A stretch of DNA of 62,405 nt, taken from the NCBI GenBank assembly GCA_947379865.1, contig CANCOY010000005.1, positions 1 through 62,405 of the forward strand, read 5' to 3'. The position numbers and the translations under genes were made by a program. This DNA comes from Acetobacteraceae bacterium. GTDB lineage: Bacteria > Pseudomonadota > Alphaproteobacteria > Zavarziniales > Zavarziniaceae. The notes under the pieces were generated by a model. It was not told the origin of the DNA. It saw only the letters and a program-made list of their open reading frames with translations, and did not search any database. Positions within the stretch are counted from its first letter, which is position 1. Every line of letters starts with the position of its first letter. Of the stretch, positions 1 through 8,157 are shown piece after piece.

Positions 1-227
1 ACGCCCAGCATCTCCAGTTCCTTTTGTTCTACCAGGGTGACCACGGCCCGGGCGCCCCACGCCCGCACCGCGTCAAGGTCGATGGCAAGGCTGCGTTCCC
101 ACTGCCCCGTCATGGCGTGACTGTCACGCTTGCCCGGGCAGAAGGTGACGCCCACGCGCCCAAGTGCGGGGTGGGCGGCAACAGAGGCGATCTGCAGTGG
201 ATGGGTAAGGGATGTGCGTTTTGTCAT
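1..227 (-). CDS. Dual-specificity/CDKN3-like protein phosphatase, N-terminal part (truncated by window edge)
   Basis: The minus strand is open from an ATG at 227 to the window edge, giving 75 codons beginning MTKRTSLTHPLQIASVA. The segment VGVTFCPGKRDSHAMTG followed by WERSLAIDLDAVRAWGA and VVTLVEQKEL matches the start of bacterial CDKN3-like dual-specificity phosphatases, which remove phosphate from protein or small-molecule substrates. The catalytic HCxxGxxR loop would lie further on and is outside the window, so activity cannot be judged. It is divergent from the Tim44-like gene, with 120 bp between the starts. Confidence 0.6.
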   Translation of the reverse strand, partial: MTKRTSLTHPLQIASVAAHPALGRVGVTFCPGKRDSHAMTGQWERSLAIDLDAVRAWGARAVVTLVEQKELEMLG

Positions 228-347
228 GCGTGCCAGTCTTGGCCATATCCCGTTAAGGTAGAGTGAACGGTAGAGATTCGCCGGGGCGCCGCCGCCGCCA
301 AGGGCTTTAAAAGCCGGCGAGACTCTCCATATGAAGAGCGAACAGGC
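228..347. promoter_or_regulatory. Divergent intergenic region between the phosphatase and the Tim44-like gene
   Basis: These 120 bp separate two divergent starts and must hold both promoters. I could not pick convincing -35/-10 pairs or a clear operator here. Confidence 0.3.
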
Positions 348-1370
348 ATGGGATCGACTCTGATGATGGCGACTAAGACTAAATGGTCACGGCGCCTGGG
401 CAGCCTTGCCTGCGCAGTGCTGCTGGGTTTCAGCCTGTCGCTGGTGGCGACGGCGGCCGACGCGCGTGCCGGGCGCAGCGGCAGCTTTGGCAGCCGGGGT
501 ACCCGCACCTGGTCTGCCCCGCCCAGCACCTCGGTGGCACCGGGTGTTGCCGCGCCGCTCACCCGTTCGATCACCCCGGCCCCTGCCTATGCGGCACCGG
601 CAGCCCCCGGGCTTGCCGCGCCGGCCATGGGCGGTTTTTCCCGTCCCGGCTTTGGCGGTGGTGGGTTCATGTCGGGCCTGTTTGGCGGATTTGTGGGGGC
701 GGGCCTCGCAGGCATGCTGTTTGGCCATGGCTTCTCGGGTGGCATGGGTGGCTATGGTCCGGGCGGGGGCATGGGCTCAATTCTGGGGCTGCTCCTGCAA
801 CTGGGCCTCGTCTTCCTGCTGGTTCGCTGGGGCATGAACTGGTTTCGCAACCGCTCACCCCAAACTGCGCCCCGCTTCGGTGGAAATGCCTATCAGCCTG
901 ATCAAACCGCCAATGCGGCGCAGCAGGCCCCCTATGCGTCGCACCAGCCCGTGCCGATGGGTCGTGACATGCAGGTATCGCCAGCAGATTTCGACGTCTT
1001 CGAGGCCCGCCTTGCCGAGGTTCAGGCGGCCTGGAGCAAGGCAGATCTCAATGCCCTTCGCCGCCTGGTGACGCCGGAGATGCTGCAGTATTTCGGGGAG
1101 CAACTGGCCGCCGATAGCAGCCGCGGCGTTCAGAACAAGGTTGAGAACGTGCGCCTGCTGAAGGGCGACCTTGCCGAGGCCTGGGAAGAAAATGGGCTGG
1201 CCTATGCCTCGGTCGCCATGGAGTTCGAGCACGTCGATTACGACGTGGCCCTGGACGATGGGGCGATTGTCGCAGGCGACCGGATGGCGCCGGTGGTCGC
1301 CACTGAGATCTGGACGTTCATGCGCGCCAGTGGCGGGCAGTGGATGCTCTCGGCGATCCAGCAGGCCTGA
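348..1370 (+). CDS. Tim44-like domain membrane protein
   Basis: The 340-residue product has an N-terminal signal or anchor (AVLLGFSLSLVATAADARA), then a low-complexity Ala/Pro/Ser stretch and Gly-rich segments (residues about 100-145). A hydrophobic segment, ILGLLLQLGLVFLLVRWGM, follows. A Tim44-like C-terminal domain runs from about residue 210 to the end (VSPADFDVFEARLAEVQAAW, LRRLVTPEMLQYF, then a beta-rich end WTFMRASGGQWMLSAIQQ). In mitochondria this fold docks the import motor to the inner membrane. Bacterial relatives are membrane-associated and of unclear role. An internal ATG-ATG at 363 is an alternative start; neither has a strong ribosome-binding site. Confidence 0.8.
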   Translation: MGSTLMMATKTKWSRRLGSLACAVLLGFSLSLVATAADARAGRSGSFGSRGTRTWSAPPSTSVAPGVAAPLTRSITPAPAYAAPAAPGLAAPAMGGFSRPGFGGGGFMSGLFGGFVGAGLAGMLFGHGFSGGMGGYGPGGGMGSILGLLLQLGLVFLLVRWGMNWFRNRSPQTAPRFGGNAYQPDQTANAAQQAPYASHQPVPMGRDMQVSPADFDVFEARLAEVQAAWSKADLNALRRLVTPEMLQYFGEQLAADSSRGVQNKVENVRLLKGDLAEAWEENGLAYASVAMEFEHVDYDVALDDGAIVAGDRMAPVVATEIWTFMRASGGQWMLSAIQQA

Positions 1371-1400
1371 GCCCCGGACCGGGCCACGTGCCCGGAGATG

Positions 1401-1436
1401 TTTTCCGGCGACCACATCTGGTTGGTCACCGGAAAA
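1401..1436. terminator. Hairpin between convergent genes (first of two)
   Basis: Positions 1401-1414 pair with 1423-1436 around an 8-nt loop, giving a 14-bp perfect stem that starts TTTTCCGG and ends CCGGAAAA. It lies between the convergent Tim44-like and VOC genes. A bidirectional terminator is the likely role, although the T and A runs sit inside the stem. Confidence 0.5.
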
Positions 1437-1440
1437 CGGT

Positions 1441-1466
1441 GTGGCCGACAGCAAACTGTCGGCCAC
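1441..1466. terminator. Hairpin between convergent genes (second of two)
   Basis: GTGGCCGACAG (1441-1451) and CTGTCGGCCAC (1456-1466) form a perfect 11-bp stem with a CAAA loop. It ends 8 bp before the stop codon of the minus-strand VOC gene, so it suits termination of either convergent transcript. Confidence 0.55.
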
Positions 1467-1474
1467 CAGTCGTC

Positions 1475-1849
1475 TTACATGCGGTGCAGGGCGCACAGCT
1501 TGTTGCCGTCCGGGTCACGCAGATAGGCAAGGTACATCTTGCCCATGCCGCCTTCGCGCACGCCCGGCGGATCTTCACAGGTTGTGCCGCCCTGGGCGAT
1601 GCCGGCATCGTGCCAGGCCTTGGCCTGGTCGGGCGAGCTGGCTGCAAAGCCGATGGTGCCGCCATTGGCATGGGTCGCCGGCTTGCCGTCGATCGGCTGC
1701 GAGACGGAGAAGATGCCCGTGGGGGTCATGTAGAAAATCCGGTGCCCATCGACCATCGCCGGCGGCACGCCGAGGGTGCCGAGGACGGCGTCGTAAAAGC
1801 TCTTGGCCTTGGTCAGATCGTTGGTGCCGATCATGATATGCGAAAACAT
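1475..1849 (-). CDS. VOC-family (glyoxalase/dioxygenase-fold) protein
   Basis: The 124-residue single-domain protein starts MFSHIMIGTNDLTKAKSFYD, the usual opening of the first VOC beta-alpha unit, and ends YLRDPDGNKLCALHRM, the usual closing strand. Family members bind a divalent metal and act as glyoxalases, dioxygenases, epimerases or resistance proteins. This sequence alone does not fix the substrate. The start is supported by GGGAGGAG about 6 nt upstream of the ATG on the minus strand. Confidence 0.8.
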   Translation of the reverse strand: MFSHIMIGTNDLTKAKSFYDAVLGTLGVPPAMVDGHRIFYMTPTGIFSVSQPIDGKPATHANGGTIGFAASSPDQAKAWHDAGIAQGGTTCEDPPGVREGGMGKMYLAYLRDPDGNKLCALHRM

Positions 1850-1978
1850 GGATGACTCCTCCCTTTTGGTCGTCGCCTGCCCCTTGGGGGGGTAACGCGG
1901 CAGCGATGCTAGTGCATGACGGCTCGCTGCGCCATGTTCGGGGCAGGCGCGAGGAATGGCGGCAGAGAGGGAGCTGAA

Positions 1979-2848
1979 ATGAACAATTCCGGGTCATCAA
2001 ATCGGCAGGTACTGGGTGGCTATGCCGCGTTTCGCACCCTTGAAGGCGATGGCTTCGAGGTGCGGCGTGCCTTGCCGTCGGCCTATGCGGAGGCCATTGG
2101 CCCGCTGATCTTCCTCGACCATTTCGGGCCGATCACCGTTGGCCCGGGCCAGGCACTGGGGGCCTCCGCCCATCCCCACACGGGCATAGAGACCCTGTCG
2201 CTGTTGCTTGAAGGCCGCTTCGAGCACAAGGACAGCCTTGGCAACCGCAGTGCCATGGGACCGGGCGACGTGCAGTGGATGCGGGCTGGGCGCGGTATCG
2301 TGCATGACGAGGGGCCTGATGCCGCCTTCAAGGCCGCAGGTGGAACGATCCATGGCATCCAGCTGTGGCTGAACATGCCGCGCGGCACCAAACTGGATGC
2401 TCCGGCCTACCGCCATGTTGCGCAGGCGGAAATTCCCGTTCTCGAAGGTGTGGGTGCGCGGGCACGCCTGGTGGCTGGCAAGGCGGGCGGGCAGGTTGGC
2501 CCGCTGCTGACCCATGGCAATCCGCTGGTCCTCCACGGCTCCCTGCAGGATCGGGGCAGTCTGGCCTTTGATGTGCCCGATGCCCGCGAACTGGCCGCCT
2601 ATGTCATGACTGGTTCTGTTGTCTTTGATGGGGGGGAAGCTGTGACCGCCGGGCATCTGGTTGTCCTGTCGCCACGGGGCGCGGTTCAGATGGCGGCCAC
2701 AGGTGCGGCGGAGGTCCTCTTGATCGGGGGCGATCCGCTGGATGCGCCCATTGTCCGCCATGGCCCGTTCGTCACCAACAGCGCCGAAGAGATGCAGCAG
2801 GCCATCCGGCGCTATCAGGCCGGCGAAATGGGCAGGATCACGGTGTGA
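1979..2848 (+). CDS. Pirin family protein
   Basis: A 289-residue bicupin. The N-terminal cupin carries the pirin metal motif AHPHTGIETLSLLLEGRFEH and the downstream MRAGRGIVHDE, which supply the expected His/His/His/Glu iron ligands. Bacterial pirins have quercetin 2,3-dioxygenase activity or act as redox-responsive binding partners. The start at 1979 follows GAGAGGGAGCTGAA; the frame stays open further upstream but without a comparable site. The stop codon lies inside a strong hairpin. Confidence 0.88.
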   Translation: MNNSGSSNRQVLGGYAAFRTLEGDGFEVRRALPSAYAEAIGPLIFLDHFGPITVGPGQALGASAHPHTGIETLSLLLEGRFEHKDSLGNRSAMGPGDVQWMRAGRGIVHDEGPDAAFKAAGGTIHGIQLWLNMPRGTKLDAPAYRHVAQAEIPVLEGVGARARLVAGKAGGQVGPLLTHGNPLVLHGSLQDRGSLAFDVPDARELAAYVMTGSVVFDGGEAVTAGHLVVLSPRGAVQMAATGAAEVLLIGGDPLDAPIVRHGPFVTNSAEEMQQAIRRYQAGEMGRITV

Positions 2849-2856
2849 TCCTGCCC
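2830..2856. terminator. Stem-loop overlapping the pirin stop codon
   Basis: GGGCAGGATCAC (2830-2841) and GTGATCCTGCCC (2845-2856) form a perfect 12-bp stem with a 3-nt loop. The last pirin codons and its TGA lie within it. The convergent molybdenum-hydroxylase gene ends at 2891, so the hairpin probably stops transcripts from both sides. Confidence 0.6.
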
Positions 2857-2890
2857 AGGTCCTTGAGGCTTTTGGGCCGGGCTAGGCCGG

Positions 2891-5062
2891 TCAGTCGTCG
2901 CCGCCGCCCATGTTTGTCATGATCGAAGACATGGGCAGGCTGCGCAGGCGGATGCCCGTCAGTGCTGCATAGGCATTGGCCAGGGCAGGTGCTGCCGGGG
3001 GCACGCCCGGTTCGCCAACACCGCCGATGGCGGCGCCCGGCGTACTGATCACCGCAACGTCGATCCGGGGGGCTTGGCGCATGCGCAGGGACGGATAGGC
3101 GTTGAAGTTGGACACGTTCGGCACGCCTGAGTTGAAGCCGATCTTGTCCCACAGGGCCGCACTCAGGCCCTGCATCACGGCGCCCTGAATCTGGGCCGCG
3201 ACATTGTCCGGGTTTACCGCCAGACCACAGTCGATCACCGCCGATACCCGCAGCAGTTTGACCGTCGCTGCCGTTGTTGCCGTTGCGGCAACGCGCTGGA
3301 TCTCCACCACCTGGGCCACGATTGAACCGAAGGACTCGTGATAGGCAAGGCCACGGGCTATGCCGGCGGCCGGCGTTGTCGCCCAGTTGGAGAGTGCCGC
3401 CACCCTGTCGAGAACGGCGAGGCCGCGCGTGTTGCCAACCATCAGGCGCCTGCGGAAGGCCAGCGGGTTGACGCCAAGCTTGGTGGCGATCTCGTCAATC
3501 GCGGATTCCACCGCAAAGGCGTTGATCGAATGTCCGACCGAGCGCCAGAAGCCGACCGGCACGGTCGCCGTGTGTGGCACCCACTCAACCAACCGGTTGT
3601 TGATGGCATAGGGCATGCCCACCGCACCATCCACGGCCTGGCTGTCGACGGCACCGCTAGGCAGCCAGCCGCGCTGCCCAAGGATCGACTGGGAGACGAT
3701 CCGGTTCGACCAATAGACCGGGTTGCCATAGGTATCGAGCCCGGCTGTAATTTTGGTCACCGCCATGGGGCGATATTGGTCGTTGCGGAAATCTTCCGAG
3801 CGCGGCCAGGTCAGCTTCACCGGCTTGCCCATGGCCTTGGAGATGGTCACCGCCTGGGCGATGTAATCCTGTTCGAACTTGCGGCCAAGGCCACCGCCCA
3901 TGTGAACCGTATTGACCTTGATGGCGCTTGCCGGCAGCCCGGTGATGGTGGCCGCCGTCTGGACGCACATGCCCGGCGCCTGGGTTGGTGCCCAGATCTC
4001 GCATGATGTGGGCGTAACGGACACCGTGCAGTTCAACGGCTCCAGACAGGCGTGGGCAAGATAGGGCAGGGTATAGGTCATGTTCAGCAGGGTCGCCGAG
4101 GCGGCGAGACCTGCCGTGGGGCTGCCGACCGTCTCCGCCACGCGTGGTGTGCCAGAGGTCATCAGCGTATTGGCGGTGGCAAGGATGGTGGCATCGGTCA
4201 TGGCGGCGGCAGTTGCCGGCCGTGTCCAGGAAACGGAGAGCTGGTTCAGGGCCTTGAAGGCCGTCCAGGTATCCTTGGCCACAACGCCGACGGCGTTCTT
4301 GAAGGGAACAACGGCGATGGCGCCACTCGGCTTGGCCGGCGTCGATGCCAGCGTGCCCCCAAGCACCGGGCTGTGTTTGACCGCAGCATAGAGCATGCCG
4401 GGTACGCGCACGTCGATGCCAAAGATGGCGCTGCCATTGGTCTTGGACGGGATGTCCTTGCGCGGCGCGGAGGTGCCAACCAGTTTGTAGCCCCGGGTGC
4501 TGGACAGGATGACCGGGTCACTGGGAACCGGCACCAGAGCAGCGGCGGCGGCCACCGCCCCATAGGTTACCGTGGCGCCATTAAGCGTGTTCGTGACAAT
4601 GCCATTCGCAACCGTGCAATTGGCAATCGAGGTGCCCAACTGGGTGGCGGCTGCGGACACCAGCATCTGGCGGGCCGTGGCACCTGCCTTGAGCATGCCC
4701 TGGAAATAGCCCCGCACACTCATGCTGCCGCCCACCAGCTGTGAGCCGGTTACCGTATTGACATAGCTTGCGCCCGCCGGGGCCTGGGCAACCTTGACCT
4801 TGGACCAGTCAACGCACAGTTCCTCGGCCACGATCTGGGGCAGGGTGGACATGGTGCCCTGACCCATTTCTGGGGCTGGCGCCATGATGGTGACAGTCTC
4901 GTCGCTGGCGATGGAGACATAGGCGGTAACAGTGCCGGCGGCGGCAAGCGCAGCGCGGCCGCCAAGCGGCAGCATGACGGTGAGCATGAGACCGCCACTG
5001 GAGGCGGCCGCCACCTTGATGAAGGAACGCCGGCTCAGTTCTGGGGTTGATATCTCGTTCAT
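2891..5062 (-). CDS. Molybdopterin-binding large subunit of a xanthine dehydrogenase-family hydroxylase (isoquinoline 1-oxidoreductase beta-like)
   Basis: A 723-residue large subunit. RRSFIK at residues 11-16 followed by a hydrophobic stretch ending in GGRAALAA is a twin-arginine signal, so the folded enzyme should be exported to the periplasm. Molybdopterin-binding features include HMGGGLGRKFEQDY. GVGEPGVPPAAPALANA near the C-terminus carries the catalytic Glu of the family. The layout matches IorB-type aldehyde or N-heterocycle dehydrogenases. The ATG at 5062 lies 8 bp after the stop of the 2Fe-2S subunit; longer readings of this frame only shadow that upstream gene. No cytochrome c partner gene is adjacent. 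The substrate is unknown. Confidence 0.87.
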   Translation of the reverse strand: MNEISTPELSRRSFIKVAAASSGGLMLTVMLPLGGRAALAAAGTVTAYVSIASDETVTIMAPAPEMGQGTMSTLPQIVAEELCVDWSKVKVAQAPAGASYVNTVTGSQLVGGSMSVRGYFQGMLKAGATARQMLVSAAATQLGTSIANCTVANGIVTNTLNGATVTYGAVAAAAALVPVPSDPVILSSTRGYKLVGTSAPRKDIPSKTNGSAIFGIDVRVPGMLYAAVKHSPVLGGTLASTPAKPSGAIAVVPFKNAVGVVAKDTWTAFKALNQLSVSWTRPATAAAMTDATILATANTLMTSGTPRVAETVGSPTAGLAASATLLNMTYTLPYLAHACLEPLNCTVSVTPTSCEIWAPTQAPGMCVQTAATITGLPASAIKVNTVHMGGGLGRKFEQDYIAQAVTISKAMGKPVKLTWPRSEDFRNDQYRPMAVTKITAGLDTYGNPVYWSNRIVSQSILGQRGWLPSGAVDSQAVDGAVGMPYAINNRLVEWVPHTATVPVGFWRSVGHSINAFAVESAIDEIATKLGVNPLAFRRRLMVGNTRGLAVLDRVAALSNWATTPAAGIARGLAYHESFGSIVAQVVEIQRVAATATTAATVKLLRVSAVIDCGLAVNPDNVAAQIQGAVMQGLSAALWDKIGFNSGVPNVSNFNAYPSLRMRQAPRIDVAVISTPGAAIGGVGEPGVPPAAPALANAYAALTGIRLRSLPMSSIMTNMGGGDD

Positions 5063-5070
5063 GGCGGGAT

Positions 5071-5529
5071 CTACCTTTTGGCCAGAAGGGCTGCAGCGCG
5101 GTGGATCGCGGCGCGGACACGCGGGTAGGTGCCACAGGCGCACAGATTGCCTATGGCGGAGTCGATGGCGGCGTCGCTGGGGTTGCTGTTTTCGCGCAGC
5201 AGCTTGGCGGTCGCCATCAGCATGCCGGACTGGCAATAACCGCACTGGGGGACCTGTTCGGCGATCCAGGCAAGCTGTGCAGCGTGGGTACCGGTGGGGG
5301 ACAGGCCCTCGATCGTGGTAATCTGCCTGCCGACGGCCTCGCTTACCGAGACGTCGCAGGATTTTTCCGCCGAACCGTCGATCCAGACGGTACATGCACC
5401 GCAAACCTCGATGCCACAGCCATATTTGGTCCCCGTCAGGCCCAGCGTATCGCGCAGGACCCAGAGCAGCGGCGTGTCGGCCGTAACGTCTGCAGCATAG
5501 GATTTGCCATTGATGGTGAGTGAAATCAT
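5071..5529 (-). CDS. (2Fe-2S)-binding small subunit of the molybdenum hydroxylase (IorA-like)
   Basis: The 152-residue protein carries both clusters of the xanthine-dehydrogenase family. The N-terminal plant-type ferredoxin cluster has GCGIEVCGACTVWIDG plus a later Cys. The C-terminal helical cluster has CGYCQSGM and NLCACGTYPRVR. It passes electrons from the molybdenum subunit to an acceptor. It has no export signal and presumably travels with the Tat-targeted partner encoded 8 bp downstream. An AGGA site favours the ATG at 5529; a GTG at 5532 is the alternative. Confidence 0.88.
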   Translation of the reverse strand: MISLTINGKSYAADVTADTPLLWVLRDTLGLTGTKYGCGIEVCGACTVWIDGSAEKSCDVSVSEAVGRQITTIEGLSPTGTHAAQLAWIAEQVPQCGYCQSGMLMATAKLLRENSNPSDAAIDSAIGNLCACGTYPRVRAAIHRAAALLAKR

Positions 5530-5675
5530 CACATTTTCCTGACAGATGACCGCGTGACTGTTGCTCGCCTGGATCCCCGTTCCGTTGCCGGATGCCGGGA
5601 TTTTACTCTGCTTGGGGACGGTTCCAAACGTCGTCCGTTAGCGTAGCCGATCACTAATATTTTTGGCGCATAAAT

Positions 5676-5692
5676 CCGTAGTCGGACTACGG
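5676..5692. promoter_or_regulatory. 17-bp perfect palindrome, candidate operator
   Basis: CCGTAGTC-G-GACTACGG has two perfect 8-bp arms and a 1-nt centre. It lies about 147 bp upstream of the 2Fe-2S subunit start, in the only long gap of the window. That suits a dimeric repressor or activator controlling the hydroxylase operon. No regulator is encoded beside it. Confidence 0.45.
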
Positions 5693-5779
5693 GAATTCCA
5701 ACTGCAAGGATTGGGCCATCGTTTATTTTTGGTGTTGGACAGTGGTGCTGTCCCGAATCAAGGTGGGGCGGACGCAAAG

Positions 5780-5810
5780 ACGCACGCCCCACCCAGGATG
5801 GGGCGTGCGT
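5780..5810 (-). terminator. Terminator-like hairpin downstream of the SYLF gene
   Basis: ACGCACGCCCCA (5780-5791) and TGGGGCGTGCGT (5799-5810) make a perfect 12-bp GC-rich stem with a 7-nt loop, about 100 bp after the SYLF stop. On the minus strand only a short CTTT follows, so intrinsic termination is likely but not certain. Confidence 0.55.
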
Positions 5811-5907
5811 CATGCCGTCAGGCGGCGGAGAGAGCTGAAGGGGGCCGGGTAAGCGGGTGCTCTGGCAGGCTAGCCGGTGGCGAGAACGGTGCCGCCTGCC
5901 AAGCCCT

Positions 5908-6465
5908 TCAGCGCTTGATTCTGGTAATCTTGGTGCCCTCGATTGTCAGCCCGGCCATCAGGCCCTGCTGGCTGAAAATGAAGGCATAAGCGTCGTCCTT
6001 GAGGGTTGAGGACGAGAGGTTCTTGGCAAGGCCCTGGTCAACAAGGACGACCGTCGGGCCAACGCCCAACTCCCAACCGTCAGAACGATCAAGATAGCTG
6101 GCCGCCTTGTCGGTCATGAGGAACACGGCATAGCTATAGGCCTGCGCGCCTGCCTGCAGGCCCCATGATCCCGTGAAGGAGTTATAGTAGCCAGCGTTCG
6201 AGCCCCCCTTTTTCAGCACGCCCTCGCCATAAGCGCCGCCAAAAATCAGGCCAGCCTTCACGATGCTGGGAAACACCAGAATTGCATGGGCCTTGTGGGA
6301 TAACATCTCAGCCGTGGGACTGGTGCGGTACAGCGTCTGCAAGGCCTGATCGGCATCCTTGTTCAGGTCTTCCGCCGTTGCCGCCTGGCTTGGGTTCACA
6401 GCCGGCACTGTCATCGAAAAAGTAACAGCCGCCAGAAGTGCAAAACAGAGGGTCCTGATTTTCAT
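5908..6465 (-). CDS. Exported lipid-binding SYLF (Ysc84) domain protein
   Basis: The 185-residue protein begins with a classical signal peptide (MKIRTLCFALLAAVTFSM, cleavage likely after NPSQA). A SYLF domain follows: KAHAILVFPSIVKAGLIFGG, then GVLKKGGSNAGYYNSFTGSWG and the C-terminal VDQGLAKNLSSSTLKDDAYAF. SYLF proteins bind phosphoinositides or other lipids; bacterial members are periplasmic and poorly studied. The start at 6465 is chosen because the signal peptide begins there; the frame continues upstream without good coding character. A TATAAT on the minus strand at 6586-6581 is a possible -10 box but lacks a clear -35. Confidence 0.85.
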   Translation of the reverse strand: MKIRTLCFALLAAVTFSMTVPAVNPSQAATAEDLNKDADQALQTLYRTSPTAEMLSHKAHAILVFPSIVKAGLIFGGAYGEGVLKKGGSNAGYYNSFTGSWGLQAGAQAYSYAVFLMTDKAASYLDRSDGWELGVGPTVVLVDQGLAKNLSSSTLKDDAYAFIFSQQGLMAGLTIEGTKITRIKR

Positions 6466-6591
6466 GCTACGGCTCCGATACAAGAGGGAGTCCCAGATGA
6501 TGATGCTCTCTATACAAACAGCTTCATCGGGCGGGACCACTACCCCTCTACAACCATCAGCCTGCTTAGTCGGCGTACCAATTATACAAGA

Positions 6592-6624
6592 TGCTGCCCC
6601 ATTGCCTGTGGCGCCGGGGCAGCA
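6592..6624 (-). terminator. Hairpin downstream of the DsbA-fold isomerase gene
   Basis: TGCTGCCCC (6592-6600) and GGGGCAGCA (6616-6624) form a 9-bp stem with a 15-nt loop, 7 bp after the minus-strand stop at 6631. The downstream strand reads TCTTGT, a weak T-rich tail. Confidence 0.45.
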
Positions 6625-6630
6625 CGCTTG

Positions 6631-7218
6631 CTAGGCAAGGGCCTCGAGAACGAAATCGATCCGGTCCTGGCCCCAGAACATCTCCTCGCCAACAAAGAAC
6701 GTTGGGGCACCAAACACGCCCTTCTCAACCGCCAGCTGGGTTGCCGCCTTCAGGTCATCCTTGGTGGTCTGATCATTGCAGAGCGCCATCATGGCAGCCG
6801 GATCAAAGCCGGCGCGGGCAATGGCCCCTGCCAGGATCGCCGGGTCATTGAGATTGAGCGCCTCGATCCAGATGGCGCTGAACATGGTGCGGCAGTATTC
6901 CGTAAAGCGATCCGGGGCCGTGCGCTGCATGCCAGCAGCACCCCGCATCAGCATAAGGGTATTGATGGGGAAAAAGGGGTTGACGCTGAGCGGTACGCCA
7001 TAGCGTTTGGCAAAGCGGCTGAAGTCGCCAAAACTGTAGCGACCCTTGGCCGGCACCGTGGCAGGTGAGCTGTTGCCGGTCGCCTGGAATACGCCGCCCA
7101 GCAGCATGGGCCGCCAGTTGGCCTTGGCCCCGCTTGCCTTTTCCATGGCGGCAATCTGTGTCGAGGCGAGGTAGGCGGCAGGGCTGCCAAAATCAAACCA
7201 GAAATCAAAGGTCTTCAT
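6631..7218 (-). CDS. 2-hydroxychromene-2-carboxylate isomerase/DsbA-family protein
   Basis: The 195-residue thioredoxin-fold protein opens MKTFDFWFDFGSPAAYLAST, where the Ser of the FxSPxxY motif is the glutathione-contacting residue of HCCA isomerases (kappa-class GST fold). It ends with GVFGAPTFFVGEEMFWGQDR, the diagnostic cis-Pro and closing strand. Family members isomerise ring-cleavage products of naphthalene-type compounds using glutathione. A GGGAGA site precedes the ATG at 7218. It sits just downstream of an enoyl-CoA hydratase/isomerase and a GST relic, so glutathione-dependent catabolism is plausible. A second member is at 26105. Confidence 0.83.
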   Translation of the reverse strand: MKTFDFWFDFGSPAAYLASTQIAAMEKASGAKANWRPMLLGGVFQATGNSSPATVPAKGRYSFGDFSRFAKRYGVPLSVNPFFPINTLMLMRGAAGMQRTAPDRFTEYCRTMFSAIWIEALNLNDPAILAGAIARAGFDPAAMMALCNDQTTKDDLKAATQLAVEKGVFGAPTFFVGEEMFWGQDRIDFVLEALA

Positions 7219-7282
7219 CACTGTCTTCTCCCTATGGGGGCGATGTCCCCGTTTGTGCGTCAAGGCATTCCATAGCCACCAG

Positions 7283-8101
7283 TCAGCGGCCGTGGAACAC
7301 CGGCTTTTCCTTGGCCATGAAGGCTTTGACAGCCGCGCGGTGATCTTCGGTTTTCATGGAGCGCACCATCCTGTCGGCTTCCAGCGCCATGGAGGTACGC
7401 AGGTCGCTTGAAAGGGCACGGTTGAGGTTTTCCTTCATGAAGCGCAGCGCGATCGGAGGCCCTGAGGCGATCTGCGTGGCGAGTTCCCTTGCCCGCGCCT
7501 GCAGTGCGTCGTCGGGGACAACCTCGTTGAAGATGCCAAGCGCAAGCGCCTCTTCTGCCGCGACACGTCTCCCGGTGAAATAGAGGTCACGCGCACGGCT
7601 GGTGCCGATCAACTGGGTCAGAAGCCAGCTGCCGCCATAGTCACCAGAGGCGCCGATGGTGCGGAAGGCTGTGGCCACGAAGGCGCTGCTGGCAGCAATC
7701 CTGAGATCGCAGGCAAGTGCGATGGAAAATCCTGCACCTGCAGCGGCGCCGGGAAGTGCTGCAATGGTGGGCTTGCTCAGCTCAAAGAGACGCAGGGTGA
7801 GGCCTTCCTGGCCTTGCTGCAGTTTTCGAATGCTCTCCTCGATGCCGGGCGGCGGTCCGCTGGCCGGCGTGGCCCCGCCACCCATGCCCGAGACGTCACC
7901 ACCGGAACAGAAAGCCTTTCCTGCCCCCGTAATGATTACACAACGCACTGCCGGATCCCGCTCAAGCACCAGCAGCGTCTCGCGAAAGGCCGGACTTAGC
8001 TGGTCGGAAAGGGCGTTCCGCTTGTCGGGACGATTGAGCGTGATCGTGGCAACACCACTGCTGTCGATGTCGCAAAGAAGCTGGTCGGTACCAGTGTCCA
8101 T
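7283..8101 (-). CDS. Enoyl-CoA hydratase/isomerase family protein (PaaG-like)
   Basis: The 272-residue crotonase-fold protein has the oxyanion-hole segments VIITGAGKAFCSGGDVSGM and AAAGAGFSIALACDLRIAA. The active-site stretch FRTIGASGDYGGSWLLTQL resembles the isomerase type, with Asp rather than the two Glu residues of true hydratases. A PaaG-like or other CoA-ester isomerase role is therefore more likely than classical hydration. AGGAGACCCCC precedes the ATG at 8101; a TTG at 8122 is in frame but less likely. It lies between the HCCA isomerase and the interrupted GST on the same strand. Confidence 0.84.
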   Translation of the reverse strand: MDTGTDQLLCDIDSSGVATITLNRPDKRNALSDQLSPAFRETLLVLERDPAVRCVIITGAGKAFCSGGDVSGMGGGATPASGPPPGIEESIRKLQQGQEGLTLRLFELSKPTIAALPGAAAGAGFSIALACDLRIAASSAFVATAFRTIGASGDYGGSWLLTQLIGTSRARDLYFTGRRVAAEEALALGIFNEVVPDDALQARARELATQIASGPPIALRFMKENLNRALSSDLRTSMALEADRMVRSMKTEDHRAAVKAFMAKEKPVFHGR

Positions 8102-8157
8102 GGGGGTCTCCTGAAACGCCAAATCAATACGGAGGCGGGTTTTCTTGCGCCGGTGCC

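Larger units (their letters stand above)
5530..5907. promoter_or_regulatory. 378-bp gene-free region with an operator-like palindrome and a hairpin
   Basis: No convincing gene lies here; a 94-codon minus-strand frame has no family resemblance. The stretch holds the 17-bp palindrome at 5676-5692 upstream of the molybdenum-hydroxylase operon and the terminator-like hairpin at 5780-5810 below the SYLF gene. The promoter of the minus-strand hydroxylase operon must lie between them and 5529, in an AT-richer patch around 5650-5675. Confidence 0.55.

Noticed and set aside
5063..5404. N-terminal extension of the molybdenum-binding subunit starting near 5404
   Set aside because: The extra residues are an off-frame reading of the 2Fe-2S subunit. 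The Tat signal begins right after the ATG at 5062.
5529..5813. A 94-codon minus-strand frame in the gap below the SYLF gene
   Set aside because: It has no family resemblance, overlaps the palindrome and hairpin, and has an Arg/Pro-rich composition typical of non-coding frames in GC-rich DNA.
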